Of a stretch of DNA of 64,000 bases, positions 1-9,000 are shown piece after piece. The translations under genes and the position numbers were made by a program. A model generated the notes under the pieces. The model had not been told where the DNA came from, did no database searches, and saw nothing but the letters and a program-made list of their open reading frames with translations. Positions within the stretch are counted from its first letter, which is position 1. Each line of letters begins with the position of its first letter. This DNA is from Caecitellus pseudoparvulus. Taxonomy: Eukaryota; Bigyra: Bicosoecida. The stretch is taken from NCBI GenBank assembly GCA_965644315.1, contig CBFFRQ010000089.1:310001-374000 (forward strand), in the 5' to 3' direction.

Positions 1-3000
1 TGAGGGGGGAGCTGACCTTGGGCCGCGCTGTAGAGACAGGTGACGCCAGAGCCGCCGGCTCGTGGGGGGCCGAGGTATCCGCTTTTCCTGCGGAATCCTT
101 CTGCGGTTTGTGCTTCGGTTCCCTTGCGGGAGGTTCAGGTGCTACAGATGTGTCTGGCAGCGACACCCGCACTGCACTTGCCGGGAGGGCTGCTGCTCGT
201 CGAGGGGGTGGGGAGCCCACAGACTCGAACTCCTCGTCTTTCTGCTGTTGCTTCTCCTTTTCCTTCGGCTGTTGGTCGTGCTGCTGCTGTGGGGGCGGCA
301 AATCCTTTGCCGCCTCTCGTGCCTGGTGAGGTTGGGCAGGGGGTGGTGTCTTTCGTGCCGGCACTGCTGCCAGACGGGGAGGGCGAGGGGGCGTTTGCCG
401 GCGCGGACGCCGCACAGCAGCAGTTGCTTGCTCAGGCTGTGGCACAGGGGGGCGGTCCTGCACTCCTCCTCCCTCTGAGGGGCTGGAGCGGGGGGGCGGT
501 GCTTGGTGCAGCGGGGGGGGTGCCACGCGGGCCGGGGGGGGTGTCAGACTCGGTTTGGCACGCTCCTGCCGTTGGGCGACACTGCCCGGCGCGGGACTTG
601 CTCTCTTCCCTGTGCTGGCCAGTGGAGACCTGTGCTGCTGAGGCTGGGTCTGAGGCTGAGGCTGAGGCTGGGGCTGGGTCTGAGGCTGAGGCTGAGGCTG
701 AGGCTGAGGCTGAGGCTGAGGCTGGGTCTGTGCCTTCGGCTTGGGCTGGGGCTGTGCCTTGGACCGACTTGAGTCCGCCTCGCTGGCCTTGCTGGAGGTC
801 GCGGCGGCTGGTGATGGAACTTGTCGACGGGGCGGCGAGAGGGGGGCGGGGGCCAAGTGGCCGCTGGACCGCGATCGGCGCAGGGAGCCTGTCCCGGGTC
901 GGCGTTTGGGTTGCCCCCACTCATCCATGTCGTCCACGTCACTGTCGTCCGAGCTGGATGACGTTGACTCGGCTGCCTGCACGGCGTGGGGCACAAAGGC
1001 AGGCTGTGTCCCAGGACTGGACGACCTCAGATCGTGCTGGTTCAGCTGCGAGAAACGCCGCGAGGGCGTCAGCCCAGCCCGTTCAGGGGCCGGTGGTTCC
1101 TTGCCAGTTGTCTGTGGCTGCGTGCTCGATGGAAGGTAAGCAGGAGAAGCCTGCGCGTCAGACTTGCCAGCAAGTGGCCGGGACACGTCAGGGTCCTGCT
1201 GCGAATGCGATGCCCTCTTGGTCGCAGGCTTGATAAGCCCCGCCAGGGGTGCCTGTGCCGTGGGCTGTCTGCTCTGGGCAGGCGAGGCACTGCGCTGCGC
1301 GGCGGGGGAGGCTGCCCTGCCCTTGCTACTGCCGATGGAGTTGGATGACGGGAAACGCACTAGCACAGGCATGTCGGCCTCCTCCTCCACGGAAGGCGTC
1401 ACCTTGACGGGTGTGGAGCGCTGTCGGGGCAAGTGGGGGCTGCTGGCCCTGCGCTGGAGGGGCTGCGGGGGGGACAGTGCCGATCCTCTGGAGCTGTGCC
1501 GCAAGGTGCCTGGCTGCTGCGCCAGTAACGGGCTCGCTGCAGTGTGTGTTCGGGGTGGTGGCGTTCGTGCGCTGTCCTGTGCTTTTGGTTTTGGCGCAGG
1601 TGGCGGCGATCTGGAATCGCGCGCACTCGAAATTATTGGGCCTGGTTGGGCTTTCGCCAATGGCTTCGGTGCGGGTTTGGCTGCGCTCGACGAAAAGTGG
1701 TGCTGCGGTGCCGTGGAGCGTTCTTGTATGTCTTGCTGCCGAGCAGGGCTGTGCTCACGCTGCGGAGGCACGGCGTGCACCACAGTCACAGGGCTGCTGC
1801 TGTGCCCTGATGTTGCTGCTCGGGGTGGCTTCCCAGTAGAAGGTGAGGGTGCTCCTTTACCGCTGGTTGCAGTTCCTTCAAATGGATCAGGTCCTTCATG
1901 GGTGCCGCGTTTCGCTGTCTGCTGTTGGGCAGGCTTGGTGGCCGGTTCGCCTTGGGCCACCTGGAAACTACGTGACGAACGAGATGACGGGGAGCGCTTC
2001 GGCATGCCCGCTACAGCCGCTTGGCGCCGGCCTGAGCCAATGGGGTTCCGGTGCAGCGCACGGGGGCTCTGCTTGTGTTGTCCACTGGGAGTCGACTTGC
2101 CACCTCGGCCCGGCCCGGACTTGGAAGCGCGGTACTGATCCAGTGACTGAGCACGGGAGGAGGGACGGGGAGCACCAATCGTAGCACGCGAGCCCTTGGG
2201 GCTCTTGGGGTCCTCGTGGGACGGAGGCAGCGTCCGGGCAAACTTCCGGTTCCGCTTCGCCCTGTGCTCTCGCACACACCGAATGCTGTCCAGGCAGCCG
2301 CAGTGGTAGAAGCAGCAGCAGCACAGGACGAGCACGACGAGGCAGATGAGGGCTATGCCAGCAATGAGGGTGCCAGGCGTCTCCTCTTCCGCACTGGGAG
2401 GTAGCACCACCCCTGCTGTGGGGGGCGGCGAGCTGCCTGGGGAGGGGCTAGGCGAGGGCACCAACGCTGCAGCCTGCGCAGCCAACTCAGCATCGAAGAT
2501 AAAGGGCACCCTTGCACCTGGGGTGTCTGGGTGGAAAGCGGTGTAGAAGATCGCGTACTGCCCCGCGCTGGACAGCCTCTGAGGCCGGTGGCCCACTTCC
2601 CGGTTCGCAGACACCGTGACTGCGTGCAGCGGCACCCACTCTTCGTCGGCAGTGAAGGTAAAGATACTCGACGCGGTGTCGTCTGTGGAGGCAATGAGTG
2701 CAAACACGTCCCCATTGGCAACTGCCATGCTCTGCACGCTCCACGCAGCCGAGAACTCCCCGCCGTGTGGGCGGGGAGTCAGACTGGCCATGCGCAGCAC
2801 TGGCTCGGCAGTCGGGTCGAACACCCACAGGGAGTCTTCCAGCGCGAGTGCTTCGCTCCGCCAAGCAAAGAGCACTTCGCTGCCTGCCCGCTTGACAGCG
2901 GCACGGGGAGACCCCATGGGGCTTGCTTCAGTCAGCGCCCCGCGCAGGACGGTGGAGGTGCCGGCTTCAATGTCGTGTGCAACGGCAAGCGCCGTTCCTG

Positions 3001-6000
3001 CACCGTCAGTGAAGAGGAACAGCACTGCCGACCCAACTACAAGCACACCGTGGACGTCTGTTGCTGTGGCATACGAGGGCACCGCGTCTGACACTGGTGC
3101 CACGGTCCACGCTCCAGTCGTGGACCCCGGTCTGGCAACATACAACGCAGATGAGCCGCCTGACGAGGCAGCGAAGTACACACTTTCCGCGCCAGTGCTT
3201 GACCTGTACACATCAGCGTGGGTCGGGTGAGAGCTGCCTGCACCTGGAACAACATCTGCGACCTGCACAAGGCCCGCCGCTTGCCCGCCTGTGATGGGCA
3301 CAAAGTGCAGCTCTGTGCCGTTGCCGGTGTCCGCGACGACGTACAGACCATCACCAGACGCAGCCAGTATGTGGGTGGCTGCATCTGCCGCTTGGAGTGA
3401 CCGAAGTCTGCGTGTAGACGTGCTGGCCAAATCCGCAACTTCCCACACGCCATGCTCGGGCGCGAAGCAGTGCAGTGACGGCCCGCTTGCCTCGTCTGCC
3501 GTGAAGCACGCCGTGCGGGCGTCCAGCAGGGTGAACTGCCGAGGGTTCGAGCTGGCAGTGCCTGTCACAATGTCTGCCATCAGTGCTGAGCTGCCATCTG
3601 CCCGGAGAAGGAACGGCTCCCGCCCAGTAAGAGGCGCTGAGCCGTCCCCAAGGATGACAGTGCTTCCACCACCCCCCTCAGGCCGCCCCACCTGAACAGC
3701 AGCCGTCACTCGCTGAAACACCTGGTCGTCAGTTGTCACCACCATTGCTGCGATGGGCGTCACGGAAGGCGTCGCTGTCGGGGAAGGTGTCGACCCAAGG
3801 GAAGGTGAGGCCGAAGGGGACGCCAGAATCGCAGGAGAGCGTGTTGGGGATGCAGATGCTGCCGAGACTGGCTGCACAGCCGGAGAGCTAGCAGCCGAGG
3901 CGCTGGGCGCGGGCTCCGCGGTGTCGAGGACAGACACAGTGACAGCCTGCGAAATCGCCACTGGAGGGGAGCCATTGTCCTGTCCGAGAAGCGTCAAGGT
4001 GTATGCTGCAGTGCTCTCGAAGTCAAGCTCAGCCGTTGTCATGAGCTGCCACGAATTGTGGGAAACCAACTGCAGCACAAAAGGAGCCACGACGGGCGCC
4101 GCGATTAACGTGACTGTGTCATTCTCGGGGTCCACGGCCATTACACTGCCCAGGGCGGTGCCGACAGGGGCACTCTCCAACACACTGAAAGGCGCCAGCC
4201 CAACGAAAGCTGGTCCTTCGTTGACATTCACCACCTGCACAATGATGCTGAAGCGCGCCACAACTGCGCCGGCCCCGGGTGAGCCAGTATCCACGAGCTC
4301 GACGCCGAGTACGTGGGCAGTGGCAGCCTCCGCATCCAGAGCAATCAAGTTCGTGAGTCGCCACAGCTCATTTGAGACGCTGGAAATCGAGAACGCCATA
4401 CTGGGCTCTTGCAGGCGGAGCAAACCCCATTCCCCCGCGTTTGGGTCCGCTGTCTCAATGTCCAGCGCCAATGTGCCTGGTGGGGCGTTCTCGTAGACAT
4501 TTCCAAGCACAGGTGCGGACGCGTTGGACACACCCACACGGTAGGGTGCCTCGTTCACGGGCACCAGCGCCACGGTCACATTGACAAACGCCACCTGCCG
4601 TGAAGCGCTGTCATCCTCCACGCGCAAGACAAGGGGCAGCAGTGCCGGCAGTGACCCAGAGAACACTCGCAGGTTCCGCATTGCCCATGCTTGGGAGCTG
4701 CCGCTGCCACCCGCTTGAAGGAGCTCAAAGTCTGAGGCATAGTCACCGAGCACCCTCACACTGCTCACTCCATCCCCATCATCGTCTGCAAATTGCACGT
4801 TGCCGACGAGGGAGCCGATGCCCGCACCCTCCAGCACGCTCAATGCCGGAGTGCCGACCAGGTAAGGGGCAGCTGGCACATCAGTGACAGACACATGTAA
4901 AACCAAAGTGGCTGTATGCCCCGCCCCATCCACAGCCTGCACTGTGACCTTCCGAGTCCCAATGACGGCAAACCCCGCACTTGCGTTGGCGTGCTGGAGC
5001 GGCCGGGCTGTGAGAAGTTCCCAGGCTGTGGGTGTTCCGCTGACCGAGAAGTCACCTGCCCACGCCGGTGTGACAGTCACAGACATACCACTAGTGGTGG
5101 TCACATCGTCCGGGTCCACGAGGGCGAAGGAGCCAACAAGGGTGCCAGCTGGGCTTGCCTCCGCCACGGTCAGTGTGCCGGGGTCAGCCGCAAACACGGG
5201 GGCTTCCGCTTCATCTGTGATGGACAAGCTGTGCGAAAATCGAACAGCTGACGCGCTGATGGAGCCGCCTGGAAGGATGTCTTGCACGTCAAAGGACAGC
5301 TCCCAGGCGGGCACAGCAAGCGCCTCAAAGTCCAGGGGGGTCCCAACCACTGGAGTAAACTGCACGAAGAATGTGTTTCCAGACACGCGCTGCGCAGACA
5401 GTGAACTGCCCCACACAGAGGAATTCACAGAAATAGCGGGAGCCGCCAGCTGTGCCATGCCCCCGTCTTCGTCGAGCACACTGACATCAGCCCGGGCACC
5501 TCCAGCTTGCACAGCGACAGGCTGCCGAGTTTCGGCACCACGAATTGCTTCAGTCAGCGTCAGCGCGGAGACAGGGAAGGCCAACTGCGGTGGGTCATTC
5601 ACATCGGTCAAATGGACTGCGACGTTAATGGTGTGGTTCAATCCTGCTGCATCAGCGGCTGTCACGCGCACAGTGGCTGTGTTTGCCCCCTGCTCGAAGT
5701 TCTGCAGGTCGGCCGGCAAGGCACTGGTTGTCACAAGGTCGTAGCCCTGGAATTCGAAGCCTGCTGTGGAGCAAGTGACAGTAACAATGTCCCCCGCATC
5801 CGGGTCGACAACTGCCACTGTTCCGACGTAAACACCAGGGACAAGCGGCGAGCCAGCTGGAACCTCGGGCAAGCTCCACGGCGCAGCCACTCCAGCGACG
5901 CTTGGGGCTTCGTTTGCATCCTGCACGGCAATAGAAATGGCCCCTGTGCGGCTGCGACCCGTGGAGTCTTCCATGTACACGAGCAGGTCAATTGACGGCT

Positions 6001-9000
6001 CAGACTCGTGGTCCAATGGCCGCGCCGAGCGCAGAATCCACACGTCGGCTGGACTGTTGCTAGGCAGGATCGTGAAGGCTGCAGCCCAGCTGCCCTGGAG
6101 AGACACTTCAGGCACTATGTCAGCATCGGGGTCCTTGATGAAGAACCTTCCGACTTCTGTGTTCCCGGGCAGATTCTCCAGCACGTCAAAGTGGATGCTC
6201 TCCACTCGCTGCTCAGTGGTCGTGCTAGCACCTGAGTCGTAGCCAATGGGCAGCATGACTGGCGCCTTCTTAACATCGGTCACTGTCACTTCAACGGTGA
6301 CATCTGGGAGGCCCACTGCTTGCCCTGCTTCCCCGTTCCAAACTGACACGTTTCGGACCACCGACACCGAGAAGAACGGCGTTCGCTCAAAGTTGGGCTT
6401 TCGCGAGGCAACTCGCATGATGAAGTCGCCTGTGGTTGGGTCTTGAGTCATGTTGAACAGGGCTGGCACGCCGGCTGCATCTGGTGGTGACTGGCTTGCA
6501 ATGGCAGCATCGACCATGGTGTCTCCTTCGGGGTCGTTGATGTTGGCCTGCGGGAATCGAGCGACCTCCGTGCCAAGAGGGGAGTTCTCTTGCAATGCCA
6601 CTTGAATCAGCGTCGGGGTGGAGCTGGTCGGCGCCTCATTCACGTTGCGCAGGACGATTTCCAGCTGCAAATCAAATACCTCCACAGAGGCATCTCCCGT
6701 CACAGGATCACAGCCGCCAGGACCTTGGTACGCGTCTGTGACCTTCAACGGGATGTGTATCGTGTAGCTTTCCAACACGGTGGCGGGCGGGTCGTTGCGA
6801 GCTCCGGCAATGCCTTCAAAGTCCAGGCCATCCGTCAGGATGCCAGGGGTCCCAGCGGGAGCTGGTCTGAAGAGGGAGCTGACAGCGAAGTCAAGCTCAG
6901 GCCAGGGCACGGCTCCGTTGCTCTGCACTGTGCCAGTTGCAGAGTTAAAGTGGTGGCACAGGATCGAGTAGGGGTTCCCGTCAGCATCTGTCACTGTTGC
7001 TGTGAAGTTCAGCGGCCGCTCTTCAAGTACTGTTACTGGGGCCAGGACAGCAGAGCCAGCGTGCTCGTTGGGGTCATCCAACACTGTCAGGTTGAAGTGC
7101 AGTGTTTGATTTCTGGCAAAGGAGCCAGAGCTGTCGTCCACTACCAGCACGATTTGGACGCGAGCGCTCGCTCTAGATCCGGGCTGATGCTCTAGCAAGC
7201 TGTCTTCACCCGCTGCCTGCAGCCGCGCCGCCAGAGCCTCGAAGTCCACAGAGGCGCTGAGCTCGATGTCCAGAGAGGCAGACCCTGCCTGGACGTTCGC
7301 ATCAGGGAACACCACCTGCAGGGGCAGCACGCTGGAGTCGAGCACCTCTGACCCTGGGCTGTTCAGGGCAGGCAACGAGCTGAAAAAGCGGAAGTGGCCC
7401 GCTTCACGGTTTGTGTTCCCGGCCACATAATCACCATCCGACAAGGTCACCGTGCCGACCACAAACCCTGTTGTTTGCACGCCTTCCGTCAAGTCGATGT
7501 TCGGGTTTGACAGCACCAGAGGCGACAGAGGTAGGCTTCGACGGGCGATCATCACAGTGAAGGGCGCCAGAAGGTCTGCCCAAGTTCCGTTGCCGTGGTC
7601 CACTGCAACAGCCAGCTCCACTTCCGCCGCAGGCGCGTCTCGAACACACTCAATCAAACTGCTGTCGGCCGCACATGCGGCGCACTGCGGCAAGGGGCCT
7701 CCTGACGTTGCCTGGCACTCTGCTCCAGGCGCTGCCACCAAAATGCTGGCCAGATCAGCTGATCTAAACGCCACAGCGTACTCTGCCTGCCCTTCGTGCA
7801 CCACGGACTCGGGGAGGGTGACAAGGAACGGGACCAGGGAGGTGTTCAGCGGTGCCCCGCTGACACCTCCTTCGTTCAATGCATCCGTCGTCGCCGTCAC
7901 TTGGACCTGGCCTGGAGCGTGCATCCCAGTGGCAGCGGCAGCGGTCATGATGTCCTCGTCCGCCACACGCAGGACAGCAAGACTGTAGTTCTGGCCATCT
8001 GTGATGGCGAGAGGGAGTGCTGGCATGAATGCCATGCTTGTGACTGGGTCATTGGTGTCCTGGAGTACGAAGGACAGCGAAGCAGGTGTTGCACCTGCTC
8101 GGGGGCTTCCAGCGCGCCCACTGTTGGACGCGATGGCAAGGTCGAGGGACACGTCTGAGCGATCAGAGGCGGTGTCCCTCCCGGCGGCGCGCGCCACAGC
8201 CTCAAAGTCCAAGCTTGCCAAGGCGCTCACGGTAAAATTGGCTCCCCCAAAGCTAACTTCAATGGCAGAGACAGACAATGGGAGGAGGGAAGCATTCACG
8301 GCACCTTGAGCGAGCCCGCCCTCATTCAGCGCCGCATTGGAGGTGGACACCAAGACTGCGCCGCCCAGGTCTGCTTCTGTGCCGGGCATGAAGTCGCCAT
8401 CTTGCACGGCGACTACGACAACCGGATCGGGTGTTGTGTTTTCCTGAAACGTTCCGCCACCGCTGGCTACCACTGCCGAGGTAGGTTCCTCTGCATCCAG
8501 CACGGTGAAGTCTAACGTTCTGGGCGCTTGAAGGCGGAAGCCAATCCCCCCCCCGCCGCCGTACACAGTGATGTTCACCGAAATGCCTGGGCGTGGGCTT
8601 GTCCCAGGCATCCCAAGAGTCTGGGCTAGTGCCTCATAGCTGATTTGTGTGCCCACTTGGACGTCAAAGTCGGCCTGCCCCTCACTGGCAGTGTGAGGCA
8701 CGACGGTGAGGTTCACTGGGTTGTCCGCAAGTGGCTGGAGGGCCCCTCCCCCCTCGTTGAGGTCCGCGAGGGATGCCAACGCGGTCAGCAAAATCAGATC
8801 TGGGGCAGGAGATGCCCCGGCGACAAAGTCTGGGTCCACCACCGTGACTCGTGTGATGAATGAAGGGAAGGACCCCTCTTCCAGCACGTTGGGACTCAGC
8901 TGAGCAAAGCTGACGGAGGTAGTTTGCTCCTCGACAGGCAGCAGGGTGATGTTGAACGTCGTCGCTGTGGTGCCATCCACTGTCACGTTCACAAACTGCC

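Noticed and set aside
639-731. Short-period repeat considered as a CRISPR-like or regulatory array
   Set aside because: Six-base period with no spacers, fully inside a coding frame in a eukaryotic genome; it is a coding microsatellite.
4884-5744. Plus-strand frames in the first 11 kb (for example 286 codons here and 265 codons at 9642-10439)
   Set aside because: The minus strand carries the continuous adhesin frame with FG-GAP and cadherin motifs; these are its antisense shadows.
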